A DNA stretch of 64,000 nucleotides from Colocasia esculenta (lineage: Eukaryota; Streptophyta; Magnoliopsida; Alismatales; Araceae). The stretch is from positions 101,717,698 through 101,781,697 of the forward strand of contig CM024758.1 of assembly GCA_014218235.1 (NCBI GenBank), read 5' to 3'. A program made the position numbers and the translations under genes. The notes below the pieces were generated by a model, which did not search any database, was not told the origin of the DNA, and saw only the letters and a list, made by a program, of their open reading frames with translations. Positions 44,867 to 57,014 of this stretch are shown here, one piece after another (the stretch's first letter is position 1; each line of letters opens with the position of its first letter).

Positions 44867-46093
44867 TGTTACAGCAAGTGTAACAGGGGTCGGCTCCGGC
44901 CGAGAAAGAGAAGTAGCTGCTATTGAGGCGTTGGACTCACCGAGCTCCTGACCTGTAAGACTACTGAGGCAGCTTGGTGGGCAGACACTCCGACGCTCAA
45001 GTTAGTAAGACTTCAGATTCTTGGGAAGACTCAGTGAGATTGTGTATCTGTGCTAGTAGGGTGTCTGCCTCTTTACTCGTCTACCCAAAATAATGTCAGA
45101 TGAACCCATAGATCCCACAATGGGTCTCCTTATCTTCCACCACGCTGTCATCGTAACCGCCATGGCCGAGCTTAACACATTGTTGTCTTAATGGCGGCAG
45201 TTATTGAATGCACAACTTGCTACCATTATCACGAAGGTTAATGCTTCGACCGTTATTCCAATCATGTCGTCGGGAATCTCGCAAACGAATCCGAGCTTCA
45301 GGTCAGTTAGAGTAAGATGTCCTTAGCTGAGCTCGAGTTGTCGGCCAAGGGCTAAAAGGAGATCGGTTTAGATGACTTGGATCATCGGTCTAGACGACGA
45401 TGTAATCGGGTCGAGGCCACGTCACGACGTCATTGTTGTTCGCTAGGATCTTGCCAGATCCGAGCTATATCTGAGACGCAGGAGATCCCCATATCACTAT
45501 CTGGACAGTTGATTTCATCTTATGTTATTTTACAAGTGTACTATGCTAATTCATTCTTATAGTATATATCATATTTCAATTATGAGGAGGCAATTTTCCG
45601 CATGTCTCATTGATCAAGTCCATCGACCCATTTTGGCCCATTATGGCTTCTTCATGTGTTGATCTCCCTCCATATGTCCTCGACCACTTCATAAGTGACC
45701 AGGTACAATCTTATGTGTTGAGGACTCTTCCTCGGAAGCCAGGGTCCTTGGAGCGCCACCAACTATCTTCGGACAGGGTTCCGCCTGCCAAATAGGACTT
45801 GGCCCATGCAAGACGCACATAACTATCCTAACATTTACGCGATCTCAGCCTCTTACAAGTCCCCTTAACTCCAGATAATGGAACGTCAGAGGGAAACCTC
45901 CCCATGTTCCAGGCGGTTACCTAAGATGTCTCCATCCCATTAAGGAACCCCCATTAGTGGGGCCTTGATTGCCACCCGTTATGGGTCAGTTACGACTCGC
46001 CACCAAGTGTACAGCCCAGGCCCTTGCCTATATAAAGGGATCAAAGTCTTCTAGTGTAGAGGTACACCATCTCCAGTCTATTAACTCTCAACA
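44867..46093 (-). repeat. Tat 1 5' LTR (right end uncertain)
   Basis: The left end TGTTACA (44867) is fixed by the adjacent PBS. The right end is placed at ...CTCAACA (46093), giving TGTTGAG...TGTAACA on the minus strand. A CTATATAAAGGG sequence at about 46028 is TATA-like on either strand. No gene is seen. Confidence 0.45.
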
Positions 46094-49000
46094 TTCTCAT
46101 AAGTGTCCTACCCTGACGAGGAATATCGGGACGAGCAATTAATCGCAGTGCGAGTATGCACATTAGACAAGTAATATAAACATAAACCATACCACAAATG
46201 GACATAAGACAATATAATTAACCAATAATCAAAATTTATTCCATTCATTCGATAATCCAGAGGTTCATTACATTACTAACCTGGCCAATACATGGGGCCC
46301 ATCAAGACTATACATTGCTAAAGGAAAAATATAAACTCTAATATAGAACTAGATATCTTGACTCAACTAGATGATCTTTAGCACATAGATAATCGATACA
46401 CTTGTTCACTCTTTTCGTCCCCATGCATCTCATCGTATTCCTCATCACCTGAAAATAGATGTAGCAACTGTGTGAGCAAATGCTTAGTAAGTCTTAAATC
46501 TCTTGAATCGAGCAGGCTTTACATGAATTAACACTTTAACACAAGCAGGATATCTAAAGGCATGAATATGATAACGAGAGTTCGAATAATAGTAACAAGT
46601 AGAGAGTAAGAGCACTTAATAAGTAACAAGACATGATAGTCACGAATCTAACACAAAAAAGCAAATAGTGGTGAATGCATGAATTTCATTAAGTGGGGCC
46701 ATTCTATTAATCCAGTGTGGTCACCCCTTTAAAAAAAATTCTAACCAAATCAATTTAATGGAAAATTTTAAACTCCCTAATAGGATTTTAACTGGATATG
46801 CTCTAGATCCGCCACTGCAAGCAAGTAAGAGTATGTTACGAATAACGATAACATAATTTAACCATATCACGAACACGATGTCATAAGCACGATACACGAG
46901 TACACAATTTGATTGTCATAGACTAATTTAACACGATTAGCACGATTTTGGTGCAATGCCAACACCACAGTCAAATAACCCCTGTAGGTACATAATATTC
47001 GGGTGCTCCTCCTAGGATCTGACCAGGCCTTATTAATGCCTAGCATTATTAGTCTAACAGATATGAAGATCCACACGATTTTATCTAGAAAACCACTTTA
47101 TGGCCGTGAGAATGTTATGGAGTAAGACAATATTTCAGAAAGAGAACGAGATGAGAACTTGTAATTCAAGAACCAATTTGGGTTCTAGTTTACCAAATCA
47201 CAAGAAACAATAGCAAGACAAGATGAGAGTAACAAGAACAATCGGCACACAATTGGTTGATACATGCTGCATAGTTCTCGACATAATTAGAAAGGTTGAC
47301 AGTAACAAGAATAAAAGGTGCACAACTCGTTGATACATGCCGTACAGTTTTCGGCATAATAAAAAATGTTTCATGGATTTTCATAGTACAACCGGCTCAA
47401 CGACCATGAGGGAATCCAAGGCCAGTGGAGACTTACAGAGGTCTCACATGAAGACGTTATAGTCCAACTGAAGGAATACCCGACGAGAGAGTCCGTCAAT
47501 CATGGAGGAGTGTCCTATCTACAACACGGTGAGTACACGTCACACGAGGCGACTGTCTCAAGAAATGACGATGCAAAACAACTACGGAGAGGTATATTTC
47601 CAAGAACGTGAGAGTTAACATTTAAAAGATATGTTTAACATGACTAAGTCAATTTAGCACTTTATTACTGATCATTAACAAATGTTCATAGGGTTCAGAC
47701 ATAATTAACTTATTGTCCACTACACGTTTTTTGAGAAGACTCAATTTCTACACAGGTTTTGAAACTGAACATATGCCTATGAAGAATGCGACATGGTCAA
47801 ACAAGGAACGTGACACGGTATCTGACAGAACATGCGATGAACGCGTCATACCATATCGTCGCGTTAAGAACATGTCGGAACGCTATGTCACGACAATAAT
47901 CGGTGTTGTATCGTTCTATTACGTTAAGATTGTGACAGAACACTATGTCGTGACAAGGCCATGAGCGAGATGTATCGGGCCATCACGATCATGTGTTCTC
48001 TGTTCGAGGTTGAATTGGAACCAATCCTCGAATTATGGGTTGCCTTCTAAGGAAAGTTGACACAGTACACTTTAATGATCAAATTCTCCCTGAATACTTG
48101 ATGAAAAAGAGGGAAAAGTGCGTGGAAAGAAAGTAAACTCTCAAAGGAATATACAGTAAACTGAATTACGTTTTAAAAAAGAGATTGACATGTTACATGA
48201 AGACCCTTTCCGACTTTGGTTTAGATGACACAGTGACCTTAGATTCAGAAATTTGAGGCATATACTTGATGAAAATGGAGAAAAAGGTATAAACAGTTTA
48301 GTACTTCATGAGGATTATACAGTAGAATTTAATCGACACGAAATAAAGAGACTAGAGAGATCTCAAGGAGATATGATGAGTCATGGTACACATAAATAAG
48401 GAACTTGTAACACAAAATATGCTCAAACAACATGATAATAATTGGGGAAATTAGGTTCATGCGATTCCTGGCATCAAGAAGTTCCTACGGGTCATTTAAT
48501 TAGATTAAGTTCGAGAGAATGTCTATCTTTGGTCGTTTTTGTTTTCTAGGGCTTCTTGTGCGAACTTTGGGGAAGAACGAAGAAGAACTCTCAAATCCTC
48601 TAGTCCTCCTCCTTCCTTCAGCCTTCCCATGCCAAAGCCTCATAGCAGCAAGCTAGGTCGGCCATGGGAGGAGAATTGAGTTGTATTTAAAGGGGTGGGT
48701 CTTAGGAGTTCTAACGAGATTCTAACTTCTAAGTTACGAGTTTTCTTTTAATTATTTCATTTGTTTGAGTCTCCAACCACAAATTCCACTAGGCGTGGCT
48801 TAAGAATTCGTCCTTCCATGATGGGTTAGCATTTCCTTAGTTGTAGTCCAAGTTCATGGTGCAATTGAGCTTACTAATCTATTAATTAACTCATTAAGTG
48901 GGTACTTTGAATTAATTTCTATTTTTATTTTTTTAGGCTCATTTAAGCCACACACTAGGCCCATTAAACTCTTATGTATCCAATTATCATGTTTGATTAT

Positions 49001-49226
49001 ATGGTCTTAAGGTTACGTACATGTGATAATGAATTTTGACTTTATCGAACTTTTCAACTCTTACAGTTTTGTTAGCCCAAACGTGTGCAATTCACCACGA
49101 TTTTTTCCATCATTGTAATATATTATTTAGTTCACACATATAAATTTTTGTTTAATTCTGATGACATTGCCACATGTGATAATAGCTTTTCCATTTATTG
49201 AGATTTTAAAAATCTAGGTTGCTACA
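46094..49226 (-). repeat. Gypsy-type LTR DNA, minus orientation
   Basis: No gene. The minus start is TGTAGCAACC at 49226. A TATA-like TTTAAATAC lies near 48680 and a cluster of CGTGACA/TGTCACG/GTCGCG words at 47790-47970. The stretch 47400-47450 resembles 3640-3700. The left end was not determined and part may be internal sequence. Confidence 0.45.
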
Positions 49227-51584
49227 AAATCACTATACTGACGTAAGCATCAAAGGTTCTCTTCTGATTCCAAAATCGAGACATTCTCTCTCTTACAGGA
49301 TCTGCGCTCCTTCCTCTATTGGGTTCCCGATTATGGTGCAATGAAAATATCCATCACTTTCAGACCATTACAAATTCTAAGACTTCCTTTGTAGCAGTCT
49401 TCGTCATTCATACCCATTAACCTAATAACGACTCCGACACGATTCCGTCTCCCTCGAACAGGCCGAAGCCTTGCAAAGGATACCATTACTCGAGTCTGTA
49501 AGAACATAAAAGAAACATTTAAATGAAAATCGAAAATAAGTTTACATAGCCGAAAATAAGAACACATATTTACATGAAGTTTACATAGCCACATCTCAAT
49601 TAATGTCAACAAAAAATGAAAGTATAGCATCCTGGGACATACCCCGAGGTAAGAACAATAATAGAAATTACTCTGTTGGTGGAGTGGGCCCACCTCTACT
49701 ACGGCGCGTCTCGGAACTAGACGAGGAATAAGAACTCTCATGCTCTCCTTCACCTAAATGGGAGAAGTAGGGGTGTGAGCCTCACAAGTCACTGGCTCAG
49801 TAAGAAAACTCCTTCAAAACTAGTACACACACAAATCTCACGAGAAACAGGAGTGAACAGTTAATAACTAAACAATTACCAGAATTATACATATACAAAA
49901 CTATGACTTGAAATTAAATAGACAGCTCAATGAACTGTATGTATTGAACATTTATAAACAAACGGCAAGCCACGCACCAGTGCGCAAGCTAAGAAGGACA
50001 ACGTCACATTGGGTCACGAATTCTGGTTCGCGACACTAGCACTGGCCTGGACAAACCACACAGGACTACGTCTCAGCTCACAGCTGTAGGTGCGGTTATT
50101 TTCCGAATGTCCCTCCTCTCCCTTTTGGGGCAGGAAAGGGTGGATAGCGAGAGAATAAACGGCGTCCACACGGGGAATAAAAATGGACAGAAAGTAAAGG
50201 AAAGCCGCGATTGCCAGGCACTTTTACTAAAAAGTACCAAAAGTAGGGACGGGTCTAAAAGGGGATGTGTACCTTTTTGGGCCCGTGGAAAGTAGCGGGA
50301 TGTGTGTGCGGTGGGTCCTTCCTCTCCTTCCACTGGCCGGCCGGCGAAGGAGATTTAGCCCGAGGTACCTGAAGAGGACAGAAATGGAAACGGATTAGGC
50401 GGACGTGTAGTAAATGAAAAAGAACGGAAGACAGCGGACAGGACATAAAACGGTGCGGACGCACCTTCTAACTACGAAAATGAAAAACCCCTAACTAGAC
50501 AGGGAGGGAAACATGCACGTGTGTGCGTGTGTGTTGTCTGGTGACCGGACAGGGGGAGAGAAAGGCTGTGAGAGCCGGAAACAGCGTGGGGGATGACGGC
50601 GCCTAGTCGTGGAGCGGACGGCGTGGATCATCCTCCGACTCCGGAACGGCAGCTTCTGGGCAGCAGGATCGTCCCACTGGAACCTCCGTGGACGTGAACG
50701 GAACGGAAGGCAGGTGGGCGACGCGTTAGACGGGCAGGGGCGTCTCTCTGGGGGGGTAAGGTCTCTCTCTCTTCACTGTTGCGCAGGGGCTTGTATATAT
50801 AGACTCACTGTTTTAAATCGCGTCCAAACCAGCAGACGTTTTCAAGTAAAATTGCGGCCACAGGAAACGTCGCGATTCATAAGGTCGGCTAGATGTCCCA
50901 TCAACTTGCCCAAATATGATGATTACGGCGCGCAGCGATCTCAAGAATCGCGTCGACCATAGTCGTCGCATTTCGGAAGGTCAAATCGATTTGACAACCA
51001 TGACCTCATTTGCGTCCATAAAACGCGTCCATCATACTGGTCGCAATTAACAACCGCCTGAACATTTGTAACACTGTAACTGGCGGTTCTTAATCGCGGC
51101 GTACTGTCTGGGCGCGATTCAGAGTCTGACACCGTACTGACAGCGTTCTGACGCCTGGCAGGGGCATGGTGCGCGCAGGGCGGCTAAGAATCGCGTCGTA
51201 CAACCACGACGCGTTTCAGAGCCTGCCACAGGTGTCAGAACGTGCGCGCTCTGGCACAGCCTGAAACTGTTGACTTTTTAACCGCGGCGGCCGTCATGGA
51301 CGCCCTTTAACGTCGGTTAAGCGTTGCGTCCTGTAAGGCGGTAGCTGAATTGCGTCGCCTCAGGGCGTCGCGCTTATGGCATTTAATATGTGTCCGCCGG
51401 TCTGGTCGCGATTTCAAACAGTGTGCTGATTCTTTTTGGGTTTTTCTAGACTCTTTGTAGACTTATCTAAAAGGTCCTAAAAAGCTTTAAAGACAGGAAA
51501 ATTCTGAAAAGTCTCAAAGTAAAATAGAAATTCGGGGAAATCACTTAAAAAGGTAATTAAAGACAATCACATTGAGGCGTTACA
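49227..51584 (-). repeat. CpG-rich LTR-type DNA, minus orientation
   Basis: No gene. The minus start is TGTAACGCC at 51584, with a strong minus TATA (CTATATATACAAG) near 50790. Between them lie many AATCGCGTCG/GTCGCGATT words (50810-51420). The adjoining 49740-49800 has the block GTGTGAGCCTCACAAG. It may be the 3' LTR of Tat element 2, but no clear PPT is visible. Confidence 0.4.
50810..51420. repeat. AATCGCGTCG-type CpG motif array
   Basis: Repeated AATCGCG, GTCGCGATT, GGTCGCAATT and GCGTCC words occur in both orientations upstream of the minus TATA near 50790. Frequent intact CpG suggests the sequence is young or under constraint, since methylated CpG decays quickly in plant repeats. Confidence 0.55.
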
Positions 51585-52603
51585 ATGCAACTCGAGATTT
51601 GTCCAATTTGGGTAAAATTGGCGTGTCTACAGATGCCTCGCCTTGGCGTTTGCTTTGTAAGGAGTAAAGCGAAAGCAAAACAACTGAAAAGTAAGCGCCA
51701 AGGTGTAATGAGACACGCCTTTTTAAGGCACGGACTGGAGCGTTCGTCAATTTAAAATAACGCTGTTCTTCGGAAACTCTTCTGGAGAGGAAACTGTACC
51801 ATCGTAGATAACTAAACTACAAAGTAAAGACAAATGCGAGATCAACTTCCGTCGTCGGGAAGTACCTAAGGACGTAATCCATTAGGTTTCACCTGCGTAT
51901 GGGGGCTGCCATGGCCGTAGGTGGATCGAAAGTAAAGTAAAGGAAAAGATCCAGGATGGATGAGTTTCTCTCCGAAAAGAACATCTTCAAACAACTTTAT
52001 AATAAACTGAGTACTGGACTCAGAGTGGAATTATCGGGTTGCTTTGGCATTGACGGACCAAGTGATTATCTTTAATTAAGCTTTTCAAATGATTTTCTCT
52101 GAAATTCCTATTTGCATCTAAGGCTTTCCAACAATCTTCCTGTTAACCTACGTGAATGCATGCTGGGCTAAAAGAAAAGACTCATAAAACAAAACAAAAA
52201 TATAAGATAATCAAGGATAATATTGTTGTGCCGGAAAGGGGTCAGGATACCCATGGGAACTGTCGCCCCTCCTTGCAGGAATGTCGTTCATCCTTTTATC
52301 CAAAATTGGGAACTATCGTCCCCCAGGTACCATGGGAACCGTCATCCCCCATCTTCGGCCAACGGCCTATCCTTAGAAGCAAGAATCCTCTGGAATTATC
52401 CTCGTTTTTCGGCAGTGAAGGGGAACTCAAACTCCAGATTCATTAAAGCCTCAAGGTCCTTGACAGACTCTAATAAGTATACCGTATAGTAAATGCAATA
52501 TACGTTACTAATGTGGAGGCTGTCGAGGATGTTCGTGTATCCTGCAATATAGTAAACATCATGACCATTGTACTGACATAGTTTCCTCTTTGTTGGCTTG
52601 CAG
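51585..52603 (-). other. Tat 2 3' noncoding region (left part)
   Basis: No gene recognised. A short block near 52249-52350 contains three related copies of GGGAACYRTCRYCCCC. 51640-51720 has inverted GCCTCGCCTTGGCG/CGCCAAGG words. Confidence 0.4.
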
Positions 52604-53342
52604 CGCACAGCCCAGGGCGCGGCGTCCAGGCCGAGACGGGAGGTGCCTCTTCGAGCAGGGGCCCGGCAGTGGCGGCGGAGGTGAGCTCCCTCCAGGAGCA
52701 GCTGGCTGCGGCAGTGGCGCGTGCCGAGCGGCAGAGCGCGACCTCGCTATACGGGTAAGCATTTAAATTTTAGTGAATTCAATTAAATTGCTTCTTGGTG
52801 TACTTACCTGTTCTTTGTTTCTTGTTGTGCAGTCTGAGGAGCTAGAGAGCGCCCTGGCCCGCGAGCCCTGACTGTCGCGGAGCTGACTGAGCAGGGTCTC
52901 AGCCGACGCCGACGGAGCTTCCCGTGACGTGGCCGAGTTACGGGCGTTACTGGCGCTGGAGCGGCGTGACCTCGAGCGTCAGCAGAGCCAGTGGGAGCGT
53001 GAGCGGGAGCGGCTTACTCAGCAGGCCGTGGAGGCGAGGGCTGGGCAGCTGGCAGCGGAACGCCTGTTGAGGCGTCCGAGGAGCGCTACCGCCGCGGGAG
53101 GGAGCGAGCCAGGGAGCAGGGACGCGCCAGTGCTTACCGAGAGCGTCCTGGCGTCTTCCTCTCAGTACGAGAGGAACGTTCAGGACGCAGCAGGCGCACA
53201 GAGGTCGACAGGGTCCCGAGCACCGATGGGGCCACCTCCTCCGCCTACCACAGTTGCTGACCTGGGCGAGGCCGAGAGCAGCCAGCGGGAGCCAGCTACA
53301 CCTGCAGAGGGGGGTGACGAGAGCCAGACCACCCCGCCTTGA
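52604..53342 (+). pseudogene. Antisense coiled-coil ORF relic in Tat 2 3' region
   Basis: Plus strand, opposite to the Tat pol. A first coding-like block (52604-52754) is flanked by CAG and GTAAGC splice signals and reads AAEVSSLQEQLAAAVARAER. A second block starts after a TGCAG at 52832. The frame 52929-53342 encodes a charged coil (ELRALLALERRDLERQQSQW), then a Pro/Ser-rich tail, ending TGA. Frameshifts near 52870-52925 break it. The composition resembles coiled-coil ends of 'gypsy-type transposon' proteins; extra antisense ORFs between pol and 3' LTR are known in Tat elements. GC content is far above its surroundings. A host gene fragment is the alternative. Confidence 0.5.
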
Positions 53343-53428
53343 CACTTGTACTTTCTTTTTCTTTTACCTGTACCGTGCCTAGTGTGGCACCATTATGATA
53401 CTGTACACGGGCCCGGCTCCCTGTTAGC

Positions 53429-53431
<3 letters not shown>

Positions 53432-53479
<48 letters not shown>
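53432..53479. repeat. (AT)24 microsatellite
   Basis: An uninterrupted dinucleotide run of 48 bp just downstream of the antisense ORF. Confidence 0.95.
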
Positions 53480-53482
<3 letters not shown>

Positions 53483-53492
53483 TTAAGTCAGT

Positions 53493-53664
53493 GTACCCAC
53501 CAGGGGCTGAGCGGAATGGACATTTAATGTTTGTTCCTATATACCACAGGGGTACAGTGTGAATAATACATTACAGTGTTCCCTTTTCAGCTTCTTCACC
53601 TGTAACCTGTGTAGATAGGAACAAACAAGTAAATGTCCATTCCGGCTCAGCCTTGCTTGGGGTA
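53493..53664. repeat. Imperfect inverted repeat with ~48-bp arms
   Basis: The left arm 53493-53540 (GTACCC...GGCTGAGCGGAATGGAC...GTTCCTAT) pairs with the right arm 53615-53664 around a 74-nt loop, with a few mismatches. A third GGGGCTGAGC lies at about 53690. It could fold as a long hairpin RNA or be a small foldback element. Confidence 0.75.
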
Positions 53665-54887
53665 CTTACTGACTTCGTGGTTGTCAAGGGGCTGAGCCCA
53701 ATAAAAAAGGTGATAAAACAGTAAACAAATTTAAGGACATGTGCATAAAGTAAAGATAAAGACGAAGATGCGTGAATGTGTACAAAATGTGCAATTTGAG
53801 GATATACAATAATAAAAACTATTTTGGTTTGAAAAGGATATCTGATTCGTTTGGGTTTTGGGATATTTTTGATTTTTTTTTTGTTTTTGTTTTTGATTTT
53901 TTTTTTTTTGGAAATATTTGATTTTTGTGATTTTGGAAATATTTGATTTTTTGTGATTTTGGAAATATTTGATTTTTTTGGATTTGGATGAGATGTACAT
54001 TTTTTTTGGCAAGCATGGCATTTGAACTTTTTAATTCTTTGGATGTCATTCTTAAAATGTATTGACTGTTCTTAGATGTGTTAAGGCATGGATTGGATGT
54101 GCGTAATGGGTGCCTTGACCTGAGGCGACCTTGGCAACATCCTCCTTAGTTGGTCGCTGCCTTGCCTAGGTGCCAAGGCAATGTCCCGAGGAGGAAGGAA
54201 GATTCATTAGGAAGTCTGCCAGTAGTCTGGGCAACGGGGAGACACTCAATTGATTGTTTTTATACTCAGAGAAAGGTTCGAGTTTTACTTGGCAATTTTG
54301 GGGTTTGAGCATGCATACGACGGGTCCTTTTGGATCTCCGCGGGACTTTGCCGCTCTTGACATGCTTTCAATCGGATTTGGCCTTTTGGCTTTTTCGTGA
54401 GGATTGGATTTTTCCATTGATCCTCTTTCTTCCCCTTTGCCTTGATTGATTACCTTCTCGAGTTTTTAAACAGACTTCAAGAGGTCGATCCCACTGGTCT
54501 TCTTTCCTACCGGCAGACCGAATAGAAGAGAAAGGCGGATACTGCCTTGGGTTATAGGCTCGACATTGACCTTCTTTGGATTTTGCGCCTCAGGAAGGCG
54601 TGTCAGTGTGTGCGAGTCGTCTTCCTTGGCTTAACACATCTTAAGAAATCAGTAAATAGAGTTTAAAAATGACCCTTTGCAAGCTTAAGGGTTCAAAATA
54701 CCATGCCAAATTTTCCTTTTTCAGGTAGTGAATTAAGGGTAGTATTTTTTAGATGTAAGCCATTCCAAGAGTGGGAGAGTTCCTCCCCCTCTGCATTAAT
54801 TAGCTATAGGCATTGCCTGAATAAGCTTGGCTTATAATAAAGGGTCCTTCCCAGTTGGGTGGAGCTTGGATCTGGGACCACCAGGTT

Positions 54888-56034
54888 TTACAAAGATTTT
54901 TTAACGACCATGTCACCGACTTTGAATCTTCTCTCAATAACTCTCTTCTGGTAAAAACGTGTGAGTTTGTTTTGGTATGCTCTCGTGTGCTCGGCGGCCA
55001 CTAAACGCTTTTCATCTAAGAGTTCCAATTGTTCAAGGAGCGACTCACGTCGTTGATCAATTGGTAAATCCTTGTCAAGTTGAACTCTTAGTGAAGGAAT
55101 TAGAATCTCATATGGTACTACTGCCTCCATTCCGTAAGTAAGAGCAAACGGTGTCTGCCCTGTAGGAGTACGGATTGAAGTGCGGTAAGCCCATAAAGCT
55201 TCTACGAGTTTCTCTGGCCAATCCGAGAACTTATTAACCTCACATGTCTTCTTGATAATTTTGATGAGAGTTTTATTTGTGGCCTCTGCCTGGCCATTGC
55301 CTTGCGGATAATAAGGTGAAGAATGATGCAATGCAATTTTATACCTGTTGCAGAGGTCACGGAGTTCTTGAGAGATGAACTGCGGACCGTTGTCAGTGAT
55401 CATCGCCTCTGGTATACCAAACCTGGTGATGATGTTCCTCATGATGAAGCGGCAGACGGTTGTTGCCTTGATTTCCGCGTATGCTTCGGCTTCCGCCCAC
55501 TTGGTGAAGTATTCCGTTGCGTGTAAGAATAAAAGATTTTGTTTTGTTCTGGGAATTAGGATCACCAAGGGGTCCGATGATATCGAAAGCCCACATAGCG
55601 AAAGGCCAGGGTGAAGATACAGGGTGGAGTGAAGAGGATGGAGCATGAATTTTGTCGGCGTGCAATTGGCATTTGACACACCGGCGGACAAAGAAAGAAC
55701 AATCCTCCTCTAGAGTAGGCCAGTAAAAGCCTTGCCTAAGGATCTTCTTAGCAAGCATTTGGCTACTTACATGACCTCCACAAACACCCGAATGGGCCTC
55801 CTTAACAACCTTCGGAGCCTCAACTTCATCTAAACAGCGGAGCAAAATGCCGGAGAAGCTTCTTCGGTAGAGCGTATTACCAATCACCGTGTACTTCTGA
55901 GATATCCTCCTGATGGTCTTCCTCTCTTCAGGGGTGGCTTCCACAGGGTAGGATTGATCCTTGCAATATTCAGATATCTCAAAATACCACGGTTTTTCTT
56001 CATCTTCCAATTCTTCTTCCAGCTCTACTAACAT
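54888..56034 (-). pseudogene. Tat 2 integrase
   Basis: The zinc-binding part (GVCGGHVSSQMLAKKILRQG ... CVKCQLHADKIH) lies in 56034-55393. The core has MWAFDIIGPLG (Asp), then after a frameshift near 55560-55520 KWAEAEAYAEIKA, TDNGPQF (second Asp) and GNGQAEATNK (Glu) in 55691-54888. All three catalytic residues are therefore present. The C-terminal RRFKVGDMVVKK follows; the end reads out near 54888. Confidence 0.88.
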
Positions 56035-56062
56035 GATTTCTCTTTGCTCCTCCTCTCGGCAT

Positions 56063-56530
56063 TTACCAGCTCCTTATCCTTAACCCAGAGGAACATCGGA
56101 TCCAAGTAGAAGGGAATTTGCCGGCGTTCGATTTGAATGCCGGAAAAATCGCGGGATAGACCATGTGCATGGTTGCGCCCACGGTGGCAAGGGCGTCAGC
56201 CAGGAGGTTCTGGTGACGAGGAACATGAACAAAGACAAGCTTGGTGAACAGCTTGGCGTAGGCCGAAGCGTGTTCTTGGTATGGCTTGAGCTTGGGATCA
56301 GTAGTGCGGTATTTGGTGAGCACTTGGCGGAGGACCAATTGGCTATCACCTACAATCCGGAGGTGTGTCACATCATAATAGCGCGCGAGTTCCAGACCAG
56401 CTAATAAAGCCTCATATTCGGCGATATTGTTGGTAGCAGGGAAGTTTAGCTTATGAACTCGCGATATGGTGACACCCTCTGGAGACAACAGGGCCACCCC
56501 GATGCCTGTTCCAAAGAATTCAGGGCCCCG
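56063..56530 (-). pseudogene. Tat 2 second RNase H (archaeal type)
   Basis: LNFPATNNIAEYEALLAGLELA, LRIVGDSQLVLRQV and VPRHQNLLADALA give the acidic active-site segments of the RVT_3 family. The first strand (DGAL) is in the overlapping frame ending at 56446. A shift near 56500 separates the two. Confidence 0.85.
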
Positions 56531-57010
56531 TCGAAATACAATGTGTACATACGATCGTCATGATCGATGGACATCAATTCTTCATCCGGGAGGTCTGAAC
56601 AGACTGGATCAGTTCGAGGCAATGGGTGATGAGCGAGATGCTCGGCTATGGCATAGCCTTTGATTGCCTTCTGTTGGATGTAGGTGATCTCAAATTGGGA
56701 AAGGAAACTTTGCCAACGTGCTAATCTGTCAGTTAGGACAGGTTTTTGGAGCAAGAATTTGATGGGGTTCATGCGAGCAATAAGGTGCACTGTATGGGCG
56801 AGGAAATAGTGCTTCAATTTCTGCACTACCCATACAAGTGCGGCACAGGTTTTCTCCATGGAATTATATCTCTGCTCACAAGGATTAAGAAGCTTGGACA
56901 GGTAGTAGGCCGCCCTTTCTTTGCCTTCGTCGTCGACTTGGGCAAGAACAGCTCCTACGGAGTCTTCTAAAACAGAGATATAGAGGATGAGAGGCTTGCC
57001 TGGCGTAGGC
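56446..57010 (-). pseudogene. Tat 2 RNase H (RT-linked)
   Basis: The frame 56859-56446 reads EKTCAALVWVVQKLKHYFLAHTV, DRLARWQSFLSQFEITYIQQKA and DPVCSDLPDEELMSIDHDDR, typical of the RNase H_like domain of Gypsy RT. The preceding part to 57010 is in other frames. Confidence 0.82.
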
Positions 57011-57014
57011 GGCC

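Larger units (their letters stand above)
37753..46093 (-). mobile_element. Decayed Tat-lineage Gypsy element 1, with nested LTR
   Basis: Minus-strand order from right to left: LTR (from about 46093 to 44867), PBS, [inserted LTR 42361-44720], gag, protease, RT, RNase H, second (archaeal-type) RNase H, integrase cut at 37753. The dual RNase H and Gag type point to the Tat branch. All frames are broken. The 3' LTR is not present. Confidence 0.75.
53343..54887 (-). other. Tat 2 spacer between integrase and antisense ORF
   Basis: No gene is seen. It holds the microsatellite, the inverted repeat and a T-rich low-complexity tract (about 53860-54006), which yields a spurious Lys/Asn/Gln-rich frame. 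Confidence 0.6.

Noticed and set aside
49331..50464. Minus ORFs of 69-140 codons as genes
   Set aside because: No recognisable domain; the sequence behaves as LTR/5' leader DNA of a Gypsy element.
52929..53345. Minus-strand 132-codon ORF opposite the coiled-coil relic
   Set aside because: Shadow frame in GC-rich DNA; the plus frame shows heptad-like Leu/Glu/Arg pattern and a natural stop.
53731..54049. Lys/Asn/Gln-rich minus ORFs
   Set aside because: Translation of a T-rich low-complexity tract; no conserved domain.
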